A stretch of 64,000 bases of DNA from Mycobacterium sp. OTB74 (GTDB taxonomy: Bacteria > Actinomycetota > Actinomycetes > Mycobacteriales > Mycobacteriaceae). The stretch covers positions 109,960 to 173,959 of the forward strand of contig NZ_JARXVD010000012.1 in NCBI RefSeq assembly GCF_029892685.1, given 5' to 3'. Positions 16,326 to 23,651 of this stretch are shown piece after piece (the first letter of the stretch is position 1; the number at the start of each line of letters is the position of its first letter). The translations under genes were made by a program, and so were the position numbers. Under the pieces are notes generated by a model. The model was not told the DNA's origin, ran no database searches, and saw nothing but the letters and a program-made list of their open reading frames with translations.

Positions 16326-17027
16326 ATGCAACTCATCGTCACCGCACACGGCAGCGCCGACCCGCGGTCGGCGGCCAACGCTCGCGAAGTGGCCCGCACG
16401 GTAGCGGCGTTGCGCCGCGACGTCGACGTCAAATTTGCGTTCTGCGAACAGAATTCACCGAACTTGCGCGACGTCCTGGTCGACGCTCCGGCCGACAGCG
16501 TGGTGGTGCCGTTGCTGCTGGCCGACGCATATCACGCCCGCGTCGACATCCCGGCGATGATCACGTCCGCGGGTTCGGCGGTCCGCCAGGCGAATGTCCT
16601 CGGGGAGGACGACCGGCTGATCCATGTACTGAGCCAGCGCCTCACGCATTGTGGGGTGTCACGGTTGGACTCCAGAGTCGGTGTCTTGGTGACCGCGGTC
16701 GGCTCATCGTCGGCGGCGGCCAACGCCCGCACCGCGTCGGTCGCCGACCACCTGGTCACCGGCACGCACTGGCGCGCGGCAACGGCCTTCGCCGCAGGTC
16801 CGCGCCCGAACCTCGACGAGGCCGCCCAGTTGCTGCGCCAACAGGGCGCCACCCGGCTGATAATTGCGCCGTGGTTCCTGGCACACGGCCGGATCACCGA
16901 CCGGATCACCGAGTTCGCCCGGGCCAATGACATTCCGATGGCGCAGCCGTTGGGCGTGCACCGTCTGGTCGCCGACACCGTCCTGGACCGCTTCGACGAG
17001 GTGGTGGCCGCCCGTCGCGCCGCCTGA
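16326..17027 (+). CDS. Sirohydrochlorin chelatase (CbiX/SirB family)
   Basis: A 233-residue chelatase expected to insert iron into sirohydrochlorin to give siroheme, the SirA cofactor. It corresponds to Rv2393 (che1). Two similar halves are visible. The N-terminal half has LIVTAHGSADPRS with the metal-binding histidine and a later DSVVVPLLLADAYHARVDIP. The second half has the matching segment RLIIAPWFLAHGRITDRI. Start ATG at 16326 follows the cysH stop by eight bases, so it is the third gene of the sulfite-reduction operon. The metal could in principle be cobalt, but the operon favours iron. Confidence 0.88.
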   Translation: MQLIVTAHGSADPRSAANAREVARTVAALRRDVDVKFAFCEQNSPNLRDVLVDAPADSVVVPLLLADAYHARVDIPAMITSAGSAVRQANVLGEDDRLIHVLSQRLTHCGVSRLDSRVGVLVTAVGSSSAAANARTASVADHLVTGTHWRAATAFAAGPRPNLDEAAQLLRQQGATRLIIAPWFLAHGRITDRITEFARANDIPMAQPLGVHRLVADTVLDRFDEVVAARRAA

Positions 17028-17141
17028 GGCGTTCTGATCCCGGCAAGACCGCGCCGCCCGGCGTCAGGATTTCGTATAGAAGTCCCATGCACCTTCAGCG
17101 CGGGCGTTGAATCGACGGCATGCGAAACCCCGGGGTGGCAG

Positions 17142-17252
17142 ATGTCTGACCTGCTGCAACTCATGTCCATGCTGGCCCTGCCGGCGTCGGTGCTGCTGAC
17201 CTGCCGGCACCTCAATCGGCGCGACCTGCCCACAGCCGCGGTAAGGCACTAA
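17142..17252 (+). CDS. Possible 36-residue small protein upstream of kup
   Basis: A short ORF (MSDLLQLMSMLALPASVLLT at the N-terminus, then a basic tail with RHLNRRD) preceded by GGGGTGG seven bases upstream. The hydrophobic first half followed by positive charges would suit a single membrane-inserted segment. A seven-codon ORF (17087-17110) lies just before it. It sits 85 bp upstream of kup in the same direction. No family is recognised; it could be a regulatory leader peptide, a small Kup partner or chance. Confidence 0.35.
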   Translation: MSDLLQLMSMLALPASVLLTCRHLNRRDLPTAAVRH

Positions 17253-17280
17253 CCAACCAAACACATCTGCGTGGCCTACC

Positions 17281-17320
17281 ATCCGGATCGTCGGATTTCA
17301 TTGCTGATGACGACCCGGAT
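17281..17320 (+). promoter_or_regulatory. Stem-loop just upstream of the kup ribosome site
   Basis: ATCCGGATCGTC at 17281-17292 pairs with GACGACCCGGAT at 17309-17320 (11 of 12 positions) around a 16-base loop. The GAGGAGG ribosome site of kup begins two bases after the stem. A structure in this place could control translation or be part of a riboswitch-like leader. The 310-bp region from 17028 to 17337 otherwise holds only the small ORF noted above. Confidence 0.5.
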
Positions 17321-17337
17321 ATGAGGAGGCTCCGCCC

Positions 17338-19254
17338 GTGGGCACACACCCCGAACGCGGCACACAGGGATTCGGAGTCGGACTGGCCGTCAGCGCTCTC
17401 GGTGTCGTCTTCGGCGACATCGGCACCAGCCCGATCTACACCCTGCAGACGCTGTTCAATCCCGATGACCCGCATCCGGTGCCGATCAGCCAGGACAACA
17501 TCTACGGCGTGGTCTCCCTGGTGTTCTGGTCGGTGATGCTGATCGTCACGATCACCTACGTGACACTGGTCATGCGGGCCGACAACGACGGCGAGGGTGG
17601 CGTGATGGCGCTGATCACCCTGGTGAAACGATCGTCGAACAAGCTCGGCAAACGCACCGCGACGATTTTGGCCGGGCTCGGGATCCTCGGTGCCGCACTG
17701 TTTTTCGGTGATTCGATGATCACGCCAGCCATCTCGGTGCTATCCGCTGTAGAAGGCGCGAAGACCATAGACCCCCTCCTGGCTGAATGGGTGGTGCCGA
17801 TCACCGCCGTCATCATCGTGGCGTTGTTCAGCGTGCAGCGCCATGGCACCGCGGTCGTCGGCCGGTTCTTCGGCCCGGTGATGATCCTGTGGTTCACCGT
17901 GATCGGCGCGTGCGGCGTCGTGGGGATCACCAAGAACCCCGACATCCTGCGGGCACTGAACCCCGGGTACGCCTTGGGCTTCCTGGCGGGCCACTTCGGC
18001 GTCGCGTTCTTCGCCCTGGCTGCCGTGGTGCTGTCGGTCACCGGCGCCGAGGCGCTGTATGCCGACATGGGCCACTTCGGCCGCAAACCCATCACCCTGG
18101 CTTGGCTACTGCTGGTGTTCCCGGCCTGCACGCTGAACTACTTCGGGCAGGGCGCGCTGCTGCTGAAGAACCCTGACGTCCACGACGCGCCGTTCTTCCT
18201 GCTGACGCCGGATTGGGGACGGCTGCCGATGGTCGTCCTGGCAACGGCCGCCACTGTGATCGCGTCCCAGTCGGTGATCACCGGAGCGTTCTCCGTCGCC
18301 TCGCAGGCCGCGCAGCTCGGGTACCTACCGCGACTACGGATCCTGCACACCTCCGAGTCCACCATGGGTCAGATCTACGTACCGTGGATCAACACCTTCC
18401 TGATGATCGCGGTGCTGACCCTGGTATTTGCCTTCCGCAGCTCCTCCGCGCTGGGGTACGCCTACGGGATGGCGGTGACCGGCACCATCACCATCACCAC
18501 CATCCTGTTCCTCAACATCGCGCGCGCCAGGTGGAACTGGCCGCTGTCGTCTGTGATCGCGATCGGGGCCCCGCTGCTCACCGTGGACCTGCTGTTCTTC
18601 GCCGCCAACCTGACCAAGCTGGTGCACGGGGCCTGGCTGCCGCTGTTGATCGCGATGATCGCATTCACCGTGATGACCACCTGGCAGAAGGGCCGCGACG
18701 TGGTCACCCGGGCACGTGCCGAGGCCGAAGGCCCGTTGCGCGAATTCGTCGACTCGATCGTGACCAACGACCCACCACTGACCCGGGTTCCGGGTACCGC
18801 CGTATTCCTCAACCGCGGTATCGAAACGGCGCCACTTGCCATGCGCGCCAACGTCAAATACAACCGGATGCTGCACGAGCACGTCGTGGTGCTGTCGTTG
18901 ATCACCGCCACTGTGCCCCGCGTCCCCGATACCCAACGGCTACAGACCGACGACCTCGGGTACACCGACGACGGCATCATCCATGTGACCGCGACCTACG
19001 GCTACATGGATCGGCCCAACGTCCCGGCCGCTCTGCTCCTACTGGACGCCGAAAGCACCGAGGGCCCGATAGACCTGGCCGGCGCTGCCTACTTCCTGTC
19101 CAAGGTCGACCTGGTCGCGGGCTCACCGCCGTCGATGTCCCGTTGGCGGACAAGGCTTTTCATCACCACGTCGTACATAACGTCAGACGCCGCAGCGTAT
19201 TTCAAACTGCCGGCCGACCGGACGGTGATCCTGGGATCACGTATCGAAGTGTGA
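17338..19254 (+). CDS. kup: Kup-family potassium uptake protein
   Basis: A 638-residue proton-coupled potassium transporter of the KUP/HAK/KT family. The signature GVVFGDIGTSPIYTLQTLF opens the first transmembrane helix and about twelve helices follow up to about residue 440. Family blocks such as LALGILGAALFFGDSMITPAISVL-like sequence, LYADMGHFGRKPI and NYFGQGALLL are present. The C-terminal cytoplasmic part (about 450-638) ends in the usual YFLSKVDLV and PADRTVILGSRIEV-type segments. The GTG start at 17338 has GAGGAGG nine bases upstream. The gene stands between the sulfite-reduction operon and the convergent sulfate importer, and appears to be a separate transcript with its own structured leader. 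Confidence 0.95.
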   Translation: MGTHPERGTQGFGVGLAVSALGVVFGDIGTSPIYTLQTLFNPDDPHPVPISQDNIYGVVSLVFWSVMLIVTITYVTLVMRADNDGEGGVMALITLVKRSSNKLGKRTATILAGLGILGAALFFGDSMITPAISVLSAVEGAKTIDPLLAEWVVPITAVIIVALFSVQRHGTAVVGRFFGPVMILWFTVIGACGVVGITKNPDILRALNPGYALGFLAGHFGVAFFALAAVVLSVTGAEALYADMGHFGRKPITLAWLLLVFPACTLNYFGQGALLLKNPDVHDAPFFLLTPDWGRLPMVVLATAATVIASQSVITGAFSVASQAAQLGYLPRLRILHTSESTMGQIYVPWINTFLMIAVLTLVFAFRSSSALGYAYGMAVTGTITITTILFLNIARARWNWPLSSVIAIGAPLLTVDLLFFAANLTKLVHGAWLPLLIAMIAFTVMTTWQKGRDVVTRARAEAEGPLREFVDSIVTNDPPLTRVPGTAVFLNRGIETAPLAMRANVKYNRMLHEHVVVLSLITATVPRVPDTQRLQTDDLGYTDDGIIHVTATYGYMDRPNVPAALLLLDAESTEGPIDLAGAAYFLSKVDLVAGSPPSMSRWRTRLFITTSYITSDAAAYFKLPADRTVILGSRIEV

Positions 19255-19282
19255 GTGCTGCGCCCGTCCTCGCTTGGAATGC

Positions 19283-20356
19283 CTACGCGCCGGACAGCAC
19301 GGCCGAAACGACGGGCGCAATCTCCTGCGCGACGTTCGGCGGTACCCGGGTGGCCCGGACGTACACCGTGTCGCCCTCGCGCAGCTGCAACGCCTCGGCA
19401 TCGCCGCGGGTGATCTGCGCGGTGAACGAGGTGTTGTCTGCGGCGGTGGTCAACTCCACGCGAACCTCGAAGCCCAACATGACAACCCGGTCCACGGTCG
19501 CCCGTAGCACTCCGGTAGCCGCCACCGAATCCTCGGCCTGAGCGATCGCCATGTCGGGATTGCGCCCGACGCGGATGTCGTGCGGGCGCACCAGCGTTCC
19601 GTTCAGCGTGGACACCGCGCCGAGGAACGACATCACGAACGGGTTGGCCGGGCTGTCATACACCTCTGTGGGTGAGCCAACCTGCTCGATCCGGCCACGG
19701 CTGAGCACCGCGATGCGGTCGGCGACGTCGAGCGCCTCAGCCTGGTCATGGGTGACCAGCACCGTGGTGACGTGCACCTCGTCGTGCAACCGGCGCAGCC
19801 AGGTCCGCAGATCGTCGCGCACCTTGGCGTCCAGCGCGCCGAACGGCTCGTCGAGCAGCAGCACCTGCGGGTCCACCGCGAGCGCCCGGGCCAGCGCCAT
19901 TCGCTGACGCTGACCGCCAGACAACTGGCTGGGATAACGGCTCTGAAAACCGCTGAGCCCCACCACTTCCAGCAGGTCGTCGACCTTGGCCTTGATCTCG
20001 GCCTTGGGCCGCTTGCGGATCTTGGGGCCGAAAGCGACGTTCTCCCGCACAGTCAGGTGCTTGAACGCGGCGTAGTGCTGGAACACGAAGCCGATGCCGC
20101 GCTGTTGCGGCGGCACGCCGGTGACATCGTTGCCCTTGATGGTGATGGTGCCGGTGTCCGGGGTATCCAGGCCGGCGATGGCCCGTAGCAGGGTCGACTT
20201 GCCAGAACCACTGGGCCCCAGCAGGGCGGTCAGCGAGCCGTCGGGCACGTCGAAATCGATGTTGTCCAGCGCCACGAAGTCGCCGTATCGCTTGCAGGCG
20301 CCGCGCACGGTGATGGCCGCGGTGGAGCCAGAGCCCTGCGTGTGCTCGTCAGTCAT
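19283..20356 (-). CDS. cysA: Sulfate ABC transporter ATPase CysA
   Basis: The 357-residue ATPase that powers sulfate/thiosulfate import (Rv2397c, cysA1). Walker A is GPSGSGKST near residue 42, the signature motif is LSGGQRQRMALARAL, Walker B is VLLLDEPFGALD and the switch histidine is in LVTHDQAEALDVADRI. The C-terminal TOBE-like regulatory part follows from about residue 240. It is the last gene of the operon subI-cysT-cysW-cysA and starts 22 bp after cysW. Expression should follow sulfur supply through the attenuator ahead of subI. Confidence 0.96.
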   Translation of the reverse strand: MTDEHTQGSGSTAAITVRGACKRYGDFVALDNIDFDVPDGSLTALLGPSGSGKSTLLRAIAGLDTPDTGTITIKGNDVTGVPPQQRGIGFVFQHYAAFKHLTVRENVAFGPKIRKRPKAEIKAKVDDLLEVVGLSGFQSRYPSQLSGGQRQRMALARALAVDPQVLLLDEPFGALDAKVRDDLRTWLRRLHDEVHVTTVLVTHDQAEALDVADRIAVLSRGRIEQVGSPTEVYDSPANPFVMSFLGAVSTLNGTLVRPHDIRVGRNPDMAIAQAEDSVAATGVLRATVDRVVMLGFEVRVELTTAADNTSFTAQITRGDAEALQLREGDTVYVRATRVPPNVAQEIAPVVSAVLSGA

Positions 20357-20378
20357 GTTCGCGTTCTTCCTATCAAGC

Positions 20379-21191
20379 CTATTTTCCAGCCCGGGCGCGC
20401 CGGGCGTCGAGGACCACCTGCACGATCAGCACGATCACAGCGACTGCCATCAACACCGTGGACATGGCATACGCGCCGTACTCGGCGCCGCGGCTGTATC
20501 GGTCTGACACCAACAAGGTCAGCGTTTGAGATTTGCCGGGCAGGTTGGACGACACCATGATGACGGCGCCGTACTCCCCCAGCGTCCGGGCGACCGTCAG
20601 CACAATGCCGTAGGTCAGACCCCAACGGATGGACGGCAAGGTGATCCGCCAGAACGTCTGCCACCACTGCGCACCAAGCGTCGCGGCGGCTTCCTCCTGG
20701 TCGGTACCCAACTCGTGCAACACCGGTTCGACTTCGCGGATGACGAACGGCACAGTCACGAAAATGCTGGCCAACACAATGCCCGGCAATCCGAAGATGA
20801 TCTTGAAACCCCAACTGTGCTCGACGAATCCGAGCAGACCCGCCGAACCCCAGAGCAGGATCAGCGCCACACCGACCACCACCGGCGACACCGCGAACGG
20901 CAGGTCGATCACCGCTTGCAGCACGCTCTTACCGCGGAATCTGTTGCGAGCCAGCACCAGTGCGGTAGGCACCCCGAACAGCACGTTGAGCGGCACCACG
21001 ATCGCAACGACCAACAGCGAAAGGTCCAGTGCCGCAATTGCCGCGGGCGTGGTGATCTCCCGGACAAAGCTGGACCAGCCCGGCGCGAATGTGCGCCACA
21101 GGATCAGTCCAACCGGGACGATGACCAGGATGCCGATGTACGCCAGTGCGGTATACCTCACCAGCCGCCGCGCCACCGGGGACAGAGTCAT
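20379..21191 (-). CDS. cysW: Sulfate ABC transporter permease CysW
   Basis: A 270-residue permease with about six membrane helices. The cytoplasmic EAA loop that contacts CysA is seen as EEAAATLGAQWWQTFWRITLPSIRWGL, with the typical glycine. The sulfate-permease subfamily is indicated by SRGAEYGAYAMSTVLMAVAVIVL near the C-terminus and by GEYGAVIMVSSNLPGKSQT. The start ATG overlaps the cysT stop by four bases, so translation is coupled and the two permeases should be made in equal amounts. Confidence 0.95.
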   Translation of the reverse strand: MTLSPVARRLVRYTALAYIGILVIVPVGLILWRTFAPGWSSFVREITTPAAIAALDLSLLVVAIVVPLNVLFGVPTALVLARNRFRGKSVLQAVIDLPFAVSPVVVGVALILLWGSAGLLGFVEHSWGFKIIFGLPGIVLASIFVTVPFVIREVEPVLHELGTDQEEAAATLGAQWWQTFWRITLPSIRWGLTYGIVLTVARTLGEYGAVIMVSSNLPGKSQTLTLLVSDRYSRGAEYGAYAMSTVLMAVAVIVLIVQVVLDARRARAGK

Positions 21192-22021
21192 CCGGCCAAC
21201 TCCTCACGTTTGGCTGCGCGCGAACCGATCACGCGCAGAACCAGAAGCACCAGGAACGAAAGCACGAGCAGCACAATCGAAATGGCCGCGGCACCGGTTG
21301 GGTCGTCGTTCTCGATCAAGGTGCGGATCCACTGCGAGGACACCTCGGTCTCACCGGGAACCGCGCCGCCGATCAACACCACCGAGCCGAATTCGCCGAT
21401 GGCTCGGGAGAAGGCCAGACCCGCCCCCGACAGCAGTGACGGCAACAGCGCCGGCAGCACCACCCTGGTGAAGATCACGAAGTTGTTGGCCCCCAATGAC
21501 GCAGCGGCCTCCTCGGTCTCGGTGTCCAACTCCAGGAGCACCGGCTGCACCGACCGCACCACGAACGGCAACGTGACGAACAGCAGCGCGATGCCCACGC
21601 CCCAGCGGGTGTGCTGCAGATGCAGCCCCACCGGGCTGGCCGGCCCGTACAGCGCCAGCATCACCAGGCTGGCGACGATGGTCGGCAGCGCAAACGGAAG
21701 GTCGATGACGGCATCGACCAACCGCTTGCCGGGGAATTCGTCGCGTGCCAGTGTCCAGGCCACCAGCAACCCGAACACCAGGTTGGTCACCGCCACCACA
21801 GCCGAAATACCCAGTGTCACTTGGAATGACGCGATAGCCGAGTTGGAGGTGATGGCCGACCAGAACGCTTTCCAACCACCCTGCGCCGACTGCACCAGAA
21901 TCGCGGCCAGCGGCAACAGCACGATGATCGATAGCCAGATGCTCGCGGCGCCGACCCGCAGGGAGGTACTGCCTAACCTGCGGTTCGGCGTCGCGCGCGG
22001 TGCCTCAAGGGTCGTTGTCAC
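21188..22021 (-). CDS. cysT: Sulfate ABC transporter permease CysT
   Basis: A 277-residue permease that pairs with CysW. The helix pattern is typical and the EAA loop reads EEAAASLGANNFVIFTRVVLPALLPSL. The ending GEFGSVVLIGGAVPGETEVSSQ is a sulfate-permease mark. The start is the GTG at 22021, which overlaps the subI stop (GTGA); the longer open frame up to 22120 runs inside subI and is not used. Coupled on both sides to subI and cysW. Confidence 0.94.
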   Translation of the reverse strand: MTTTLEAPRATPNRRLGSTSLRVGAASIWLSIIVLLPLAAILVQSAQGGWKAFWSAITSNSAIASFQVTLGISAVVAVTNLVFGLLVAWTLARDEFPGKRLVDAVIDLPFALPTIVASLVMLALYGPASPVGLHLQHTRWGVGIALLFVTLPFVVRSVQPVLLELDTETEEAAASLGANNFVIFTRVVLPALLPSLLSGAGLAFSRAIGEFGSVVLIGGAVPGETEVSSQWIRTLIENDDPTGAAAISIVLLVLSFLVLLVLRVIGSRAAKREELAG

Positions 22022-23043
22022 CCGGTGGCCTTCTTGTAGATCTTGGTGATGCTGCCGTTGTCCTTGTCGAACAACGCCGGATCGACGGTCGACCATCCCC
22101 CGAGATCGGCGATGGTCCACAGTTTCTGGGGCGCGGGGAAGTCGGCGCTGAAGTCTGCGGCTACCGCCGGGTCAACCGGGCGGAATCCGGACTGGGCCCA
22201 GGCCTTCTGCCCTTCCGGGGTGTACAGGAAGTTCTTCAGCGCGGTCGACTTGTCCAGATGCGAGCCGGTGGTGACGACTGCGACCGGATTCTCGATCTTG
22301 AAGGTCTGCGGCGGGTTGATGTGCTCGACGGGCTTGCCCTGCCGCTCGGTGTTGATCGCCTCGTTCTCGTAGCTGATCAACACGTCACCGGTGCCCTGCA
22401 GGAACACGTCTGTTGCCTCCCGGCCGGAGCCCGGACGGGTCTTGATGTGCTCGGAGACCAGCTTGTGCACGAAATCCAGGCCGGCGGCGGCATCCTTGCC
22501 ACCGTCACTCTTGACCGAGTACGGCGCCAGCAGATTCCACTTGGCGGATCCGGAGCTCAGCGGACTGGGGGTGACCACCTCGATGCCCGGTTTGAGCAGA
22601 TCGTCCCAGTCCTTGATGCCCTTGGGATTGCCCTTACGGACCACGAACGTCACCACAGAGGTGAAAGGGATGCCCTTGGTGGCATCGGTGTTCCAGTCCT
22701 TGCTCACCTTGTTGGCCTTGACCAGGCGGGTCACGTCCGGCTCGACGGAGAAGTTCACGATGTCGGCGGGCTTGCCGTCCACCACGCTGCGCGACTGGTC
22801 GCCGGAGGCGCCATAGGAGGTCGTCACCGCGACGCCCTTGCCTTCGGGGCTGGCCGCGAACGCGGGCAGCACCTTGCTCCAACCGGGTTCCGGCACGGAG
22901 TACGCCACCAGCGTCAGCGTGGTGTCCGCGTGGCCGCTGGTGCCGCCGGCGACGTCGCTGGCTCCGCCACCGCAGGCGGTCAGCAGAGTCGCGGCAGCGA
23001 GGATAGCGGCAGCCGGCCGCCAGCTTGTGGTGATGTTGTTCAT
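22018..23043 (-). CDS. subI: Sulfate-binding lipoprotein SubI
   Basis: The extracytoplasmic receptor of the sulfate importer (Rv2400c), 341 residues. It has a lipoprotein signal peptide ending in the lipobox LLTAC, with Cys24 as the lipid-attachment site, followed by a Gly/Ala-rich linker. The mature protein shows the sulfate-binding family patterns YGASGDQSRSVVDGKPADIVNFS, TPSPLSSGSAKWNLLAPY and GTGDVLISYENEAI. The first gene of the operon; ribosome site AAGGAAGG lies upstream. The 5' leader contains the leaderless ORF ending in two cysteines at 23175-23267, which probably sets its expression according to cysteine supply. Confidence 0.95.
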   Translation of the reverse strand: MNNITTSWRPAAAILAAATLLTACGGGASDVAGGTSGHADTTLTLVAYSVPEPGWSKVLPAFAASPEGKGVAVTTSYGASGDQSRSVVDGKPADIVNFSVEPDVTRLVKANKVSKDWNTDATKGIPFTSVVTFVVRKGNPKGIKDWDDLLKPGIEVVTPSPLSSGSAKWNLLAPYSVKSDGGKDAAAGLDFVHKLVSEHIKTRPGSGREATDVFLQGTGDVLISYENEAINTERQGKPVEHINPPQTFKIENPVAVVTTGSHLDKSTALKNFLYTPEGQKAWAQSGFRPVDPAVAADFSADFPAPQKLWTIADLGGWSTVDPALFDKDNGSITKIYKKATG

Positions 23044-23174
23044 GTGGCCTTCCTTGCGGTGAACAGATGTTCTGGACTGGGCTTACTGCGACCCGTCACA
23101 CGGCAAGGTGCTGAATCAGCACGTAGGCACGACAGCAGCCTGCGCTGACCCCGAAAACCGCGGACGGAATGGGA

Positions 23175-23267
23175 TCAACGACAACAGGCGACATCAGCAA
23201 CAGCGCGGGCACCCACGGCAATGAGGGCCAAGATGTGGCCCTCGGTGTTGCCGGACGCTGCATGCAT
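23175..23267 (-). CDS. Leaderless leader peptide with terminal Cys-Cys, upstream of subI
   Basis: A 30-codon ORF that starts ATG CAT GCA and ends ADVACCR before TGA. A perfect mycobacterial -10 hexamer (TATCCT) lies seven bases upstream of the ATG, so the transcript should begin at the start codon. It lies 131 bp before subI in the same direction. Paired cysteines at the end of a leaderless ORF ahead of sulfate genes match known polycysteine attenuators, though only two Cys codons are present here instead of the four in the sirA leader. A second overlapping frame (23096-23194) also has adjacent cysteines but no -10 element. Confidence 0.68.
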   Translation of the reverse strand: MHAASGNTEGHILALIAVGARAVADVACCR

Positions 23268-23274
23268 GGCCCGA

Positions 23275-23280
23275 AGGATA
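23275..23280 (-). promoter_or_regulatory. -10 element of the sulfate importer operon
   Basis: TATCCT on the minus strand, matching TANNNT, seven bases before the ATG at 23267. This is the spacing found at leaderless mycobacterial starts. It is the likely main promoter for subI-cysT-cysW-cysA. Confidence 0.6.
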
Positions 23281-23305
23281 ACAGAGGTTGGTTCTCAGCG
23301 ACTGC

Positions 23306-23392
23306 TCAGCGGGTAAGTAACCACATCACAAGGACCAGCACCACCAACAACACCAGGATCAACGTCACGCGGGAACGCGGCATCGGGTTCAC
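23306..23392 (-). CDS. 28-residue membrane microprotein
   Basis: A very short ORF, GTG start, that reads VNPMPRSR then an uninterrupted hydrophobic stretch of about 18 Leu/Val-rich residues ending MWLLTR. It is one membrane helix with positive residues on both sides. Its GTG overlaps the TGA of the upstream 64-residue membrane protein gene (GTGA), so it should be translated by coupling. Both the perfect helix and the coupling argue that it is real. Function unknown; a partner or stabiliser of the upstream small membrane protein is the simplest idea. Confidence 0.6.
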   Translation of the reverse strand: MNPMPRSRVTLILVLLVVLVLVMWLLTR

Positions 23393-23583
23393 AACGCATC
23401 CTCCTCGACGTGGCGCGCATGCTGCAGCAGTTTGATGGCGTTGCCCAAGGCGCCGTCCAGCAGTACGGCCAGACCGTACGCAAGTACCAGCACCACCGGC
23501 ATCACGATGATGGTCTGTACGACAAACGACAGCCCGGACAGCCATAGCTCGACGCTGTCCCACCAATTCAGAAAGCCGTACAT
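23389..23583 (-). CDS. Small conserved membrane protein (Rv2401A-like position)
   Basis: A 64-residue protein with one long or two short membrane helices (about residues 18-45) between an N-terminal NWWDSVELWLSG amphipathic part and a C-terminal KLLQHARHVEEDAL tail. It holds the place of the small membrane protein Rv2401A near subI in M. tuberculosis. The start ATG at 23583 is used since the upstream part of the open frame is arginine-rich shadow sequence. Followed by the coupled 28-residue microprotein. No enzyme motif is seen. Confidence 0.65.
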   Translation of the reverse strand: MYGFLNWWDSVELWLSGLSFVVQTIIVMPVVLVLAYGLAVLLDGALGNAIKLLQHARHVEEDAL

Positions 23584-23651
23584 CGAGTCCAGCCTACGGT
23601 GTCGGCCGCACGGGTAGACGCCGGGCGCAAATGCAGTCGATGATGTCCGAC

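Noticed and set aside
18213..19541. A 442-codon plus-strand frame overlapping kup and the end of cysA
   Set aside because: It is an alternative frame of kup, rich in Arg, Pro and His with no domain, and runs on into the convergent gene.
23096..23194. A 32-codon minus-strand ORF in the subI leader with adjacent cysteines (GCCRAYVL near its end)
   Set aside because: It lacks a -10 element or ribosome site at a useful distance, and the ORF starting at 23267 has both a perfect -10 hexamer and terminal cysteines. Kept only as an alternative in the findings.
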